The notes below the pieces were generated by a model. The model was not told the DNA's origin. It saw only the letters and a list, made by a program, of their open reading frames with translations, and made no database searches. A stretch of 64,000 bases of DNA from a virus. This document shows positions 21,571 to 28,622 of this stretch, piece after piece; positions within the stretch are counted from its first letter, which is position 1; each line of letters begins with the position of its first letter. Where the stretch lies: positions 1 to 64,000 of IMG/VR virus record IMGVR_UViG_3300032285_003158. One strand, written 5' to 3'. Made by a program: the position numbers and the translations under genes.

Positions 21571-21790
21571 CTATATTAAAAAACTCGCTGAAGCGAATGG
21601 TTTTATTCATGATAATATGACCATTGGAGAGAAATCTGATGCTCTAAAGAAGTTTGAAAAAACCTCTGAGGTAATCCTGCAAGAATGCATCAATACTGTA
21701 CAGAAGCGGTATATGGGCGATAATAACCGTGAGGACATGGAAGTCCTTCGGTGCGTATCAGAATTGAAAAATCATTTTGGAGTTGAATAA
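21563..21790 (+). CDS. MNERI-family relative
   Basis: 75 residues: MNDYIKKLAEANGF ... EVILQECINTVQKRY ... VSELKNHFGVE. The ending HFGVE and the central 'ILxEC' align with the MNERI family. Start overlaps the previous stop by 8 bases; the stop overlaps the next ATG by one (TAATG). Confidence 0.6.
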   Translation: MNDYIKKLAEANGFIHDNMTIGEKSDALKKFEKTSEVILQECINTVQKRYMGDNNREDMEVLRCVSELKNHFGVE

Positions 21791-21966
21791 TGAAAAATCT
21801 ATTAGAAAAGATTCGCAACTTCTTCAATGCTCCTTGTCCTGAACAAGAGATTGAAGAACGATTCTATCGGCGTCTTCAAGATATGAAAGATCACCCAGAA
21901 AAGTATCAACATATTCTCAAAAGAGAATGTGGTAGTTCAACAATCCCACCAGTTTCTCTATTTTAA
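21790..21966 (+). CDS. small hypothetical protein
   Basis: 58 residues (MKNLLEKIRNFFNAPCPEQEIEERFYRRLQDMKDHPEKYQHILKREC...), amphipathic N-terminal helix. Start shares the A of the upstream stop (TAATG). Unknown function. Confidence 0.55.
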   Translation: MKNLLEKIRNFFNAPCPEQEIEERFYRRLQDMKDHPEKYQHILKRECGSSTIPPVSLF

Positions 21967-21977
21967 GGAGTTGAAGA

Positions 21978-22187
21978 ATGAAAAATCTACTAATCGTTAT
22001 TGGTATTACTCTAATGCTTTCGGGTTGTGGTAAGTTTGAACAGATGGTACAATCATCAGTATCTGGATTTACTACTCGATGCATTGAAGGTGCAACATTC
22101 GTAATTCTTGATTCAGAACATGGTGTTGCGATTACGCCTCTTGTCGGACAGAATGGTCTTCCAAAAGCGTGTGAGGTGCAAAAATGA
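21978..22187 (+). CDS. small lipoprotein
   Basis: 69 residues with a lipoprotein signal peptide: MKNLLIVIGITLMLSGC, the LSGC lipobox placing the lipidated cysteine at residue 17. The mature part is about 50 residues (GKFEQMVQSSVSGFTTRC..., second cysteine pair possible). Expected location is the host envelope. Phage lipoproteins often block superinfection or aid lysis (spanin partners); neither is shown here. AAGGAGTTGAAG precedes the ATG. Confidence 0.7.
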   Translation: MKNLLIVIGITLMLSGCGKFEQMVQSSVSGFTTRCIEGATFVILDSEHGVAITPLVGQNGLPKACEVQK

Positions 22188-22453
22188 GTGAGTTGAGAAA
22201 AGCAGCAGAACAGGAGCCTGTGGCGTGGCTATATGAATACACAAACCCTCGCCGAGAAAAGGCAGTCGGGTTTTATCCATCCCAAGTAAATGGCGTTATT
22301 TGCACCCCCCTCTATACCACTCCACCTGAGCGCAAGCCGCTGACGGATGAGGAAATCGTAAAGATTTGCATGAATTGTTGGCGGGTGACGCCGAGCGACA
22401 TCTACTTTGCCCGTGCCATCGAGAAGGCGCATGGGATTGGAGTTAAAGAATGA
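22184..22453 (+). CDS. conserved phage protein (EPVAW...PLTDEEI family)
   Basis: 89 residues: AEQEPVAWLYEYTN ... VNGVICTPLYTTPPERKPLTDEEIVKICMNCW ... FARAIEKAHGIGVKE. This family is very common in phages of beta- and gammaproteobacteria, with unknown function. Visibly GC-richer than its neighbours, so probably acquired. Overlaps the lipoprotein stop (ATGA). Confidence 0.75.
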   Translation: MSELRKAAEQEPVAWLYEYTNPRREKAVGFYPSQVNGVICTPLYTTPPERKPLTDEEIVKICMNCWRVTPSDIYFARAIEKAHGIGVKE

Positions 22454-22704
22454 ACGATCCAAGACTACCAGAATCCGAAGTAACTATCGGCAGACTTCGT
22501 AAGAGGATTGTTAAGTTGATGGAACAACGTGATGGTTACGAGAAACAACTGATTCATTATCGTGAGGTACTTGATCATCATCCTTTCCGTGAGCGAGAAT
22601 ATAAAGATTATAATGCTAGGATCAAAGAACGTGAACGAGTTAAAGCATTGGAAACAAGAGTTAAAGAACAGGAAGAACTCATCAAGTTGTTGAGGAAAGA
22701 ATAA
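22450..22704 (+). CDS. coiled-coil hypothetical protein
   Basis: 84 residues, nearly all helical and charged (VTIGRLRKRIVKLMEQRDGYEKQLIHYREVL... RIKERERVKALETRVKEQEELIKLLRKE). Coiled-coil expected at both ends. Overlaps both neighbours. Function unknown. Confidence 0.6.
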   Translation: MNDPRLPESEVTIGRLRKRIVKLMEQRDGYEKQLIHYREVLDHHPFREREYKDYNARIKERERVKALETRVKEQEELIKLLRKE

Positions 22705-23066
22705 TGAACGAACAAATTAAGTTGCCAGTTCAAGAGTGGTTGGGTTATGATCCTGAACGGGGTGATATGCACGGATACACATTTGAACAGATGCGAGAGT
22801 TCGCTGAGTTGATTATCGAAAAATGTTTGAATAACGAACAACCTGAGCAGGAGCCGGCAACTCTGGAGCAGTATTACGCCAAACATGGGGTCAGCCCTAT
22901 CGCCACCCCACCCCGCACGGCGCAGGACGACAAATACGACGAACTGCTGTTCGCTGTCGGCAACAAGTACCCCGGCGAAACGAGGCACGAAACCGCGCTG
23001 CGCTATATCCGGCAGGCCGAGCAGAGCAAGCCAGAAACTGACAGCGGGAAGGCGGTGACACCATGA
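22704..23066 (+). CDS. MNERI-family core fused to a second module
   Basis: 120 residues. N-terminal part (MNEQIKLPVQEWLGYDPERGDMHGYTFEQMREFAELIIEKCLNNEQ) is the MNERI family; the C-terminal part (DDKYDELLFAVGNKYPGETRHETALRYIRQAEQ) is a second small phage module. The DNA changes sharply to GC-rich at about 22850, at the joint, which suggests a recombination fusion. Confidence 0.6.
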   Translation: MNEQIKLPVQEWLGYDPERGDMHGYTFEQMREFAELIIEKCLNNEQPEQEPATLEQYYAKHGVSPIATPPRTAQDDKYDELLFAVGNKYPGETRHETALRYIRQAEQSKPETDSGKAVTP

Positions 23067-23440
23067 GCCGACTTGGCCGCGCATTGCTGCTTCACAAAAC
23101 GGATCGCAAGTTCTATCCGATGACACGGTTTGACTACACGGAGAAGTACGACCGACTGAGCCCCATCGATATGAATCTCGGCTACGTCTACACGCTGGAA
23201 GCCACGTTCAAGGTAAAGGTGCGATTTACTGAGCTTGAAGTTCACAATGGGCATCATGCCGATCGCATTGAGATGGCACGAAGGCAAGTGCTCCGCGAAG
23301 TTTTTGGCGAGTTTGTGCCCGTGTTGTGCGAGGCCGAGTTTGCCGCCACAAACCACGAAGGCCCGCGTGCCGCCGAACTGATCCGCAAAGTCATCGCGGC
23401 ATTTGACAGCACCGAGGAATTGAAGGAGCCGAAGACATGA
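23063..23440 (+). CDS. hypothetical protein
   Basis: 125 residues, GC-rich. MSRLGRALLLHKTDRKFYPMTRFDYTEKYDRLSPIDMNLGYVYTLEATFKVKVRFTELEV then a helical half. Overlaps the previous gene (ATGA). Not recognised. It ends the GC-rich stretch that began near 22850. Confidence 0.55.
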   Translation: MSRLGRALLLHKTDRKFYPMTRFDYTEKYDRLSPIDMNLGYVYTLEATFKVKVRFTELEVHNGHHADRIEMARRQVLREVFGEFVPVLCEAEFAATNHEGPRAAELIRKVIAAFDSTEELKEPKT

Positions 23441-23607
23441 GTGAAGATACTGATATTTTTACTTTTAGACCACTTCCAAAGTATGTTGGAATGTACAGAA
23501 TTGGTGGGGATGGAGGATTATGCATACACTTTGAAATCAAACCAAAATGGTTTCACCGTAAGATGATGCAGTTTTGTCTTGGTTGGGAATGGAAAGATAC
23601 AGTATGA
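23437..23607 (+). CDS. small hypothetical protein
   Basis: 56 residues (MSEDTDIFTFRPLPKYVGMYRIGGDGGLCIHFEIKPKWFHRKMMQFCLGWEWKDTV). The C-terminal 'IKPKWFHRKMMQFCLGWEWKD' is a pattern seen in small phage proteins. Overlaps both neighbours as ATGA. Confidence 0.55.
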   Translation: MSEDTDIFTFRPLPKYVGMYRIGGDGGLCIHFEIKPKWFHRKMMQFCLGWEWKDTV

Positions 23608-23828
23608 ATGAACGTATACTAGAATTGGCTGAGCAGGCTGGTCTTAAGAAAGACCACGGTGCTGATCGTGAGTATATCGGCGATTTTGATTGGCGACAGT
23701 TTGCCCAGTTGATTGTGGAAGAATGTGTTCAAATTGGTGGTCCAGAGGATTCTTACACAGATGAATGGTTCACGGCAAAGGCAGACAGCGTGAATAAGAT
23801 TAAAAAACATTTCGGAGTTGCGGAATGA
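23604..23828 (+). CDS. MNERI-family phage protein
   Basis: 74 residues: MNERILELAEQAGL ... FDWRQFAQLIVEECVQIG ... VNKIKKHFGVAE. The clearest member of the family in this window. Start overlaps the previous stop (ATGA), as does its end with the next start. Confidence 0.75.
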   Translation: MNERILELAEQAGLKKDHGADREYIGDFDWRQFAQLIVEECVQIGGPEDSYTDEWFTAKADSVNKIKKHFGVAE

Positions 23829-23926
23829 ATGCATTTGTTTGGGGCATCGTTGTAGGATGGATCGGCCACGCCGTATGGGTGTTTATGATTAGACCAATTT
23901 TTAGGGAGACCATGAAAAATGAATGA
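23825..23926 (+). CDS. small membrane peptide
   Basis: 33 residues (MNAFVWGIVVGWIGHAVWVFMIRPIFRETMKNE): one hydrophobic helix and a basic end. Overlaps both neighbours (ATGA at the start, 8 bases at the end), so translationally coupled. Confidence 0.5.
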   Translation: MNAFVWGIVVGWIGHAVWVFMIRPIFRETMKNE

Positions 23927-24113
23927 ACGAATTAAAGAACTCATTGATATGGATGAGCGTATGAGGGATTATTGTGCAGTTGGACCTGTTCAGAGTGCAA
24001 GTGTGGAAGATTTAGTGATTAGAATTCTGGAGGAATGCTGCCTTGTGATTGACAAACACTACGAACCAGTGTATGATGGTCAACTTATCAAGCGATATTT
24101 TGGAGTTGAATGA
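23919..24113 (+). CDS. MNERI-family relative
   Basis: 64 residues: MNERIKELIDMDERMRDY ... VEDLVIRILEECCLVIDKHYEP... IKRYFGVE. Keeps the MNERI start, the ILEEC core and the FGVE ending. Overlaps neighbours on both sides. Confidence 0.65.
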   Translation: MNERIKELIDMDERMRDYCAVGPVQSASVEDLVIRILEECCLVIDKHYEPVYDGQLIKRYFGVE

Positions 24114-24517
24114 TGGCACGTAGAACTAATCTTAATCTCAAGGCAGAATTCAGAGAATATATTGATGAACTAGAAGGTTTCACCCTGCGTTCAGAAAGAT
24201 TCTATGCTGAGTTTGAAGCAGGTATTATGCGCGAGAAGCGTATTCTAGAATGGATGGAAGCAGCATATATTGCTGGTGCCAGAGAAATGGCACAGGATAC
24301 TCTGGACACACTAGGCGATTATGCCTGTGCCTGTGCTGGTCTAGAACCTAGACTTATCAAGCCAGAAACTGTGTACGATCAGGCAGAATCTGATCTGCAA
24401 GTTTATTACACTAAAATTTTTGATAACTATGACAAGATTCTTGACAAGATTGATAAGATTGATGACAAGATTACCGATACCAATACTGCCGTAGAATATT
24501 TTAATCGCAATAGTTGA
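24113..24517 (+). CDS. helical hypothetical protein with coiled-coil tail
   Basis: 134 residues (MARRTNLNLKAEFREYIDELEGF... WMEAAYIAGAREMAQDTLDTLGDYACACAG...). The C-terminus has a repetitive DKILDKIDKIDDKITDTN coiled coil. The ATG at 24110 in the same frame would add one residue. Not recognised. Confidence 0.55.
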   Translation: MARRTNLNLKAEFREYIDELEGFTLRSERFYAEFEAGIMREKRILEWMEAAYIAGAREMAQDTLDTLGDYACACAGLEPRLIKPETVYDQAESDLQVYYTKIFDNYDKILDKIDKIDDKITDTNTAVEYFNRNS

Positions 24518-24520
24518 CGT

Positions 24521-24703
24521 ATGGACACAACTACTAACACGGATTTGGTTGACAGACTGCGGAAACGTGCTATGATACGCAGACAGATTCCTACACGCAA
24601 GAGTGTACTGGAAGGCGCACCAGATAGAATTGCTGATCTATTAGAAGAGGCAGCAAATGAGATTGAACAACTAAGGAAAGAAAATGAAAGAAACTTACTT
24701 TGA
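24521..24703 (+). CDS. conserved small phage protein (RADLLEEAA family)
   Basis: 60 residues: NTDLVDRLRKRAMIRRQIPTRKSV... GAPDRIADLLEEAANEIEQLRKENERNLL. 'LVxRLRKRAxIRRQI' and 'PDRIADLLEEAAxEIExL' are marks of a common phage family, function unknown. The end overlaps the next gene by 20 bases. Confidence 0.7.
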   Translation: MDTTTNTDLVDRLRKRAMIRRQIPTRKSVLEGAPDRIADLLEEAANEIEQLRKENERNLL

Positions 24704-24845
24704 GTATTTGAAATCCCTGAGAGATAGTGGAGTCACCAATATGTTTGGTGCTGCACCATATCTTCAAAATGAATTTGGTCTGGACAAGTACGAAGCAAAA
24801 GATATTCTTATTGAATGGATGGAATCTTATAGGAGCGGAAAATGA
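24684..24845 (+). CDS. conserved small phage protein (YFEYL...TNMFGAAPYL family)
   Basis: 53 residues: ETYFEYLKSLRDSGVTNMFGAAPYLQNEFGLDKYEAKDILIEWM. A widely found phage family with these exact motifs; a helical hairpin by pattern. Function unknown. AAGGAAAG precedes the ATG. Confidence 0.75.
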   Translation: MKETYFEYLKSLRDSGVTNMFGAAPYLQNEFGLDKYEAKDILIEWMESYRSGK

Positions 24846-25282
24846 ATGAATTTGATTTGAAGTGTCGTGAACAGTTGTATTATGATTATATGAAGCAACC
24901 AGCTAATTGTAGCGATCCGATTAGAGAAGCCTTTAACTATGCATACAATTGTGGTCTAGGTCTTAATAAAACCGAGGCAGGACCAGTACCTGTGAAGAAA
25001 GAATGGGTTCTTGTTGAATGCGTTCAGTCATATCGTATGCGTTATATGGTTGAGGTGCCTGAAGGTAAATCCGAATGGGCACTTGATACAGTATCAATGC
25101 ATCAAGCAAAAGAATTCTCGCAACAGGATATTGGAGAAACCATTGTATCTCATCGAGTTATCTCTGAAGAAGATGCATTGAAATTGTGTGATGTGGATAA
25201 TGATTATTGCAAATCATGGAATGAACATCTGAAGATAAAGGGTTTCTTCACTAAAGAGGAAGACAAGCCTTATGATGAATAA
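24842..25282 (+). CDS. hypothetical protein
   Basis: 146 residues (MNEFDLKCREQLYYDYMKQPANCSDPIREAFNYAYNCGLGL... KKEWVLVECVQSYRMRYMVEVPEGKSEWALDTVSMHQAKEFSQQDIGETIVSHRVI...). The central WVLVECVQSYRMRYMVEVPEGKSEWALDTV domain resembles a small phage beta-domain family. Overlaps the previous gene (ATGA). Confidence 0.6.
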   Translation: MNEFDLKCREQLYYDYMKQPANCSDPIREAFNYAYNCGLGLNKTEAGPVPVKKEWVLVECVQSYRMRYMVEVPEGKSEWALDTVSMHQAKEFSQQDIGETIVSHRVISEEDALKLCDVDNDYCKSWNEHLKIKGFFTKEEDKPYDE

Positions 25283-25418
25283 TGAAGATTTTATCTATGA
25301 ACAAACAAAAATTTATGAAGAAATTGATCGCAGAAGAAGAATTACAGTTACTATAATTTGTACTACGATTGTACTTTCTCTTGTTTGTGGCATTTGTTAT
25401 TATTTTGGAGTGTATTAA
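25272..25418 (+). CDS. small membrane protein
   Basis: 48 residues (MMNNEDFIYEQTKIYEEIDRRRRITVTIICTTIVLSLVCGICYYFGVY): cytoplasmic charged N-terminus, then one membrane helix. Overlaps both neighbours. Function unknown. Confidence 0.5.
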   Translation: MMNNEDFIYEQTKIYEEIDRRRRITVTIICTTIVLSLVCGICYYFGVY

Positions 25419-25693
25419 TGCTTGAGAAAATTGGTAAATGGCTTTTGAATTCTTCTCTTGTTCACCTTACGATTAGTGCCATTCTGGTTGCAGGTTTGAT
25501 TTTTGCGACACTATATACTCAGCAAGCATGGGACTATATCAACCGCACGAATAATCCTCCTGATTTGAAGGATTTCAAGAATGGTGTTCAAAATCATCTT
25601 GTTTGGGATATTGAAGGTCTGTGTTATTTTGTTCGGCCGTATACCGATAATACTGTATATTTGGTAACGGTTCCAGATTGTAATCGTAAGTAA
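25418..25693 (+). CDS. membrane-anchored small protein
   Basis: 91 residues from MLEKIGKWLLNSSLVHLTISAILVAGLIFATLYTQQAW: one N-terminal membrane helix and a soluble domain with two or three cysteines (GLCYFVRPYTDNTVYLVTVPDCNRK), likely exported. Start shares the A of the upstream stop (TAATG). Confidence 0.55.
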   Translation: MLEKIGKWLLNSSLVHLTISAILVAGLIFATLYTQQAWDYINRTNNPPDLKDFKNGVQNHLVWDIEGLCYFVRPYTDNTVYLVTVPDCNRK

Positions 25694-25717
25694 TGTTTTG
25701 TAAAGGAAATTATTATT

Positions 25718-25744
25718 ATGAAGTTTGAAATTGGCAAAAATTAA
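25718..25744 (+). pseudogene. 5' stub of a gene cut by the GIY-YIG element
   Basis: A strong ribosome site (AAAGGAAATTATT) and ATG open a frame MKFEIGKN that stops after 8 codons exactly where the minus-strand endonuclease gene begins. MKFEIGKxY is a usual opening of small phage proteins, so this looks like the start of a gene whose rest was replaced or displaced. Confidence 0.5.
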
Positions 25745-26226
25745 ATTTTAGAAAGTCTTTTTTTCTGAGATTCGGATATTTTATGTTTTGTTTCATCGGA
25801 CAGTTTTTTGCCATAATTTGGATTATTTTGACCGATATAACTTCTTCGTGTGAAGACACAAGGTGGAATTTTACCTTTTTTGACTATAGATAAATTCTCT
25901 TTGTGTGAATCTGACATTTTATATCTCCGTCCGGATGCCCCTTCACCACCATCAGTTTTATTTCTAAGTATTCCTGTGTTATTATCTTTTCGCCCGTACC
26001 AACGTATTAAATATCTCTCAATTGCCAATGAACCAATTTCAGTTAAATTGGCTTCAATTATTATAATTTTTGTTTTATTTTTTGGTGGTAGTATTTCATT
26101 TTTAAAATGAAACCAGGCTCTTTTGCCTTGACCTTTGCCAATATAATACGGAGTGTTATCTTCCCGGAGATAAGCATAAACGTAAAAATTTGGCGGAATA
26201 TTTTTTGTATCATATATACTTGACAT
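25741..26226 (-). CDS. GIY-YIG homing endonuclease with NUMOD3 repeats
   Basis: 161 residues. N-terminal GIY-YIG nuclease: FYVYAYLREDNTPYYIGKGQGKRAW (motif variant VYAYL...YYIGKG), then IIEANLTEIGSLAIERYLIRWYGR with the catalytic Glu region. C-terminal NUMOD3 modules (RYKMSDSHKENLS, NPNYGKKLSDETKHKISESQKKR). Free-standing, opposite to all neighbours, which marks it as an insertion. It has a T4-type late promoter upstream (26306-26299). Confidence 0.88.
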   Translation of the reverse strand: MSSIYDTKNIPPNFYVYAYLREDNTPYYIGKGQGKRAWFHFKNEILPPKNKTKIIIIEANLTEIGSLAIERYLIRWYGRKDNNTGILRNKTDGGEGASGRRYKMSDSHKENLSIVKKGKIPPCVFTRRSYIGQNNPNYGKKLSDETKHKISESQKKRLSKI

Positions 26227-26298
26227 AGCTGTGTCCTTGTGTTAAAGTGTATGACATAGAGCCAGTAGATGTTGACGCATCGTGACTGGCACCTTTCA

Positions 26299-26306
26299 TA
26301 TTTATA
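26299..26306 (-). promoter_or_regulatory. T4-type late promoter
   Basis: TATAAATA on the minus strand (26306-26299), about 70 bases before the GIY-YIG gene start. Confidence 0.6.
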
Positions 26307-26317
26307 GGAGAATAAAA

Positions 26318-26611
26318 GTGAGCTTATTTATCGAGGTGGATTCGATTGAAAAAGGTTGTAAAGTTATCATTAATTTAGATGAAGTGCTAGAAATTGCACC
26401 ATTAGCCGCCGGCGGATGTGCATTGTTCTTTGCAACCGCAGCAGGCAGTAAGGTATCATTCAAGGTGCGAGATAGTTATGAACTATTCAAGCAGTTTGTA
26501 TTGCAGACAGTATCAGTCGATGATATTGCAAAGAAGGTTAAGAGTCTAAAGGTCTCGGCACCACAAGATGACGATATAGTTATTCCAACACTTGGTTCAC
26601 CTAAGAAGTGA
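26318..26611 (+). CDS. hypothetical protein, GTG start
   Basis: 97 residues from GTG at 26318, with AGGAG at 26306-26310 seven bases before. MSLFIEVDSIEKGCKVIINLDEVLEIAPLAAGGCALFFATAAGSKVSFKVRDSYELFKQF: beta-rich N-terminal half like small phage proteins with 'I.L..V..I.P...GG' strands, helical C-terminus. Overlaps the next GTG start. Confidence 0.55.
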   Translation: MSLFIEVDSIEKGCKVIINLDEVLEIAPLAAGGCALFFATAAGSKVSFKVRDSYELFKQFVLQTVSVDDIAKKVKSLKVSAPQDDDIVIPTLGSPKK

Positions 26612-26898
26612 TTACTCAAGTAGTAAAGGATATAATTTCGTGGATTAAATTGGATTGGAAATCCAATCATATTAGATTTATTCTAGAAGTTATTGCTTGG
26701 GCAATTAGCATTAGTTGTGCTGTTATCATGGCAATAACAATACCTAATCCACCTTTTATCTTCTTGTATCCAATGTTCATTACTGGTTGTTCTTTATATG
26801 CATGGACTGCATATAGTAGAAATTCTTTTGGTATGTTGATCAATTATCTATTATTGGTAACTATTGATACTATTGGTTACATTCGTCTATTTTTTTAA
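26608..26898 (+). CDS. membrane protein conserved in T4-like phages
   Basis: 96 residues, GTG start overlapping the upstream stop (GTGA). IKLDWKSNHIRFILEVIAWAISISCAVIMAITIPNPPFIFLYPMFITGCSLYAWTAYSRNSFGMLINYLLLVTIDTIGYIRLFF: three or four membrane helices. Similar sequences occur in T4-like phages of marine bacteria. Host-membrane protein of unknown role. Confidence 0.7.
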   Translation: MITQVVKDIISWIKLDWKSNHIRFILEVIAWAISISCAVIMAITIPNPPFIFLYPMFITGCSLYAWTAYSRNSFGMLINYLLLVTIDTIGYIRLFF

Positions 26899-26910
26899 TG
26901 GAGAAATATT

Positions 26911-27171
26911 GTGAGTGCTGAAACTATTAAATTTAAACTGACTGAAATTGAAGCGCGATTGATTCTGTCGTTGCTTGATTACTGCCGTTCTGGTGATGAG
27001 AATGCATCAAATTTCCGAATGGCTTTGTCCTCACTTCAATACAAATTCGAACCGTATCGAACTGAGTATGAAGATACTGAACGCATTTCTTTCACCCGAG
27101 AAAATAATGCAGGTGAAAAGAAGAATTATAATTCCAAATCGAAATCTTTCATTACGATTGAAATTGAATAA
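26911..27171 (+). CDS. hypothetical protein, GTG start
   Basis: 86 residues (MSAETIKFKLTEIEARLILSLLDYCRSGDENASNFRMALSSLQYKFEPYRTEYEDTERIS...). TGGAGAAATATT precedes the GTG. The 'ELTEIEARLILSLLDYC' helix is a pattern of small phage proteins. Its 3' end overlaps the probable start of the Mom-like gene. Confidence 0.55.
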   Translation: MSAETIKFKLTEIEARLILSLLDYCRSGDENASNFRMALSSLQYKFEPYRTEYEDTERISFTRENNAGEKKNYNSKSKSFITIEIE

Positions 27172-27793
27172 CTGTAGACAATTTGACTACATCGTAGACA
27201 AAATATCATCAGCCGTGGGAAAAGAGTTTGTCAAGACTCATCACTATTCCCATGGCATTCATAATGGTCCTATGTGTTATGGACTATTTGATGGTACTAG
27301 GCTTGTAGGTGTATGTGCATTTGCTACCCCATGTTCTGAGGCAGTATGTGCAAGTGTATTTGGAGTAGAACATAAAAGGTCGGTTACTGAATTGCACCGT
27401 TTGGTTTTACTTGATGAATGTCCTAAAAACTCCGAGAGTTTCTTTATTGTCAGAGCATTAAAGTTGTTGAAAAGAGACAGGCCCAATTATAATGCGGTCT
27501 TATCTTTTGCTGATGCAACAGAAGGGCACAAGGGTACAATCTACCAAGCAACCAATGCATTGTACACTGGTACCTCAGGTAGGTCCACCTTCTACCTGGA
27601 CAGCACAGGACGCCTCAGGCATCCAAGGCAGAATGGTGTTAACGTATCGAAGGAATTCGTGCGGGAAAACAACTGGAAACCTGTTAAGAGAGAAGGTAAA
27701 CACCGTTATCTTTATTTGCTACCAGTTGACAAAAGACATAAAAGAGTGTTACAATCTAATTTGAAACTTGAAAAACTACCTTATCCTAAATGA
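27164..27793 (+). CDS. mom: Mom-like GNAT-fold DNA-modification protein
   Basis: 209 residues if started at TTG 27164; no ATG is available upstream of the conserved region in this frame after 27090, and GTG 27215 is an alternative. Conserved Mom-family marks: FVKTHHYSHG, a GLFDGTRLVGVCAF strand, LHRLVLLD, and SFADATEGHKGTIYQATNALYTG. In phage Mu, Mom converts adenine to a carbamoylmethyl derivative and protects DNA from restriction. Com, the translational activator of Mu mom, was not found. A host-defence evasion role is inferred. Confidence 0.75.
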   Translation: MNNCRQFDYIVDKISSAVGKEFVKTHHYSHGIHNGPMCYGLFDGTRLVGVCAFATPCSEAVCASVFGVEHKRSVTELHRLVLLDECPKNSESFFIVRALKLLKRDRPNYNAVLSFADATEGHKGTIYQATNALYTGTSGRSTFYLDSTGRLRHPRQNGVNVSKEFVRENNWKPVKREGKHRYLYLLPVDKRHKRVLQSNLKLEKLPYPK

Positions 27794-28362
27794 ATATTTT
27801 CTATCTCGATAAATCCGCAGTCGAATGTGCCAAAATGCATGCCGATAAACATGTGGTAAAAATGATTCTCGAATATTGCCAACTATTATCCACGGCTCAT
27901 CGAGTATTAGACGGCGTACAAACTGTTGGACTTTCTGAGTCTGGTAGAAAAAAAACTGTATATCATATTAGTGACAATCGAAATGATATTCTTTATTCTG
28001 CTACTCATATCAGTCATCCATCTGCCATTTGGGTAAGAAAATCTGTCAAGAATTATATGCATCTAGTTTGTATTCTCGTACACCTATGCGGAGAATATAC
28101 TTATCGTTATGGTAAAATTCATAAGTGTGAATCGTCAGGTCTAGTAGATAAACTTGGTGTTCCGCCAAATAATATTTCATATACTGAACCATTTTCTGAA
28201 CCGACTCCTGCAATGCCTGATGAGGTTAAAGTTGCAGGAGATTCTATTTCTTCCTATCGTAGCTACTATATAAAGAATAAACAGCACCTTGCTTCATGGC
28301 AAGGCAAAATCAATTCTCGTAATGTTCCGGAGTGGTTCACATGCCAACATATCAGTTCTTAA
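27790..28362 (+). CDS. conserved T4-like protein
   Basis: 190 residues: MNIFYLDKSAVECAKMHADKHVVKMILEYCQLLSTAHRVLDG ... HPSAIWVRKSVKNYMHLVCILVHLCGEYTYRYGK. This conserved protein of T4-like environmental phages has the pattern YLDxxxxxCAxxxxDKHVVKMILE.QLLSTAHR. The DKHVVK region recalls pyrimidine-dimer glycosylase-type folds but I cannot confirm a function. The start overlaps the Mom-like stop. Confidence 0.75.
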   Translation: MNIFYLDKSAVECAKMHADKHVVKMILEYCQLLSTAHRVLDGVQTVGLSESGRKKTVYHISDNRNDILYSATHISHPSAIWVRKSVKNYMHLVCILVHLCGEYTYRYGKIHKCESSGLVDKLGVPPNNISYTEPFSEPTPAMPDEVKVAGDSISSYRSYYIKNKQHLASWQGKINSRNVPEWFTCQHISS

Positions 28363-28622
28363 ACAAAGATACAAATGAAGTAGAGGAACATAAAATGTCC
28401 TATACTGTTCTTGAAGAGTTTAAAGAATCGAATCCACATCTAGAAAGATATTTCTGTGCAGAGAATCTACCCGTTATGAGTGATGGATCTCGCATGAGTG
28501 TTCCAGGAATGGGTCAACCATGTAAAGCATTTGAGCAAGGTGTCATCGAACGTATGAAAGCCACCATTCCAGGAAATACACTTGGTAAAACTCACAAAAC
28601 TAAACTCCCCCGAGAATGGTAA
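28341..28622 (+). CDS. FmdB-like small protein
   Basis: 93 residues from MPTYQFLNKDTNEVEEHKMSYTVLEEFKESNPHLERYF. 'MPTYxFxxxxTxExxExxxSxxxxxxFxxxNP' is the opening of a T4-like phage family related to FmdB-type zinc-ribbon proteins, here without cysteine pairs. Overlaps the preceding gene by 22 bases. Function unknown. Confidence 0.6.
   Translation: MPTYQFLNKDTNEVEEHKMSYTVLEEFKESNPHLERYFCAENLPVMSDGSRMSVPGMGQPCKAFEQGVIERMKATIPGNTLGKTHKTKLPREW

Noticed and set aside
26975-27793. 272-residue version of the Mom-like protein
   Set aside because: The first 63 residues lie out of frame over the preceding gene and show no Mom-like sequence; a start near 27164 is more plausible.
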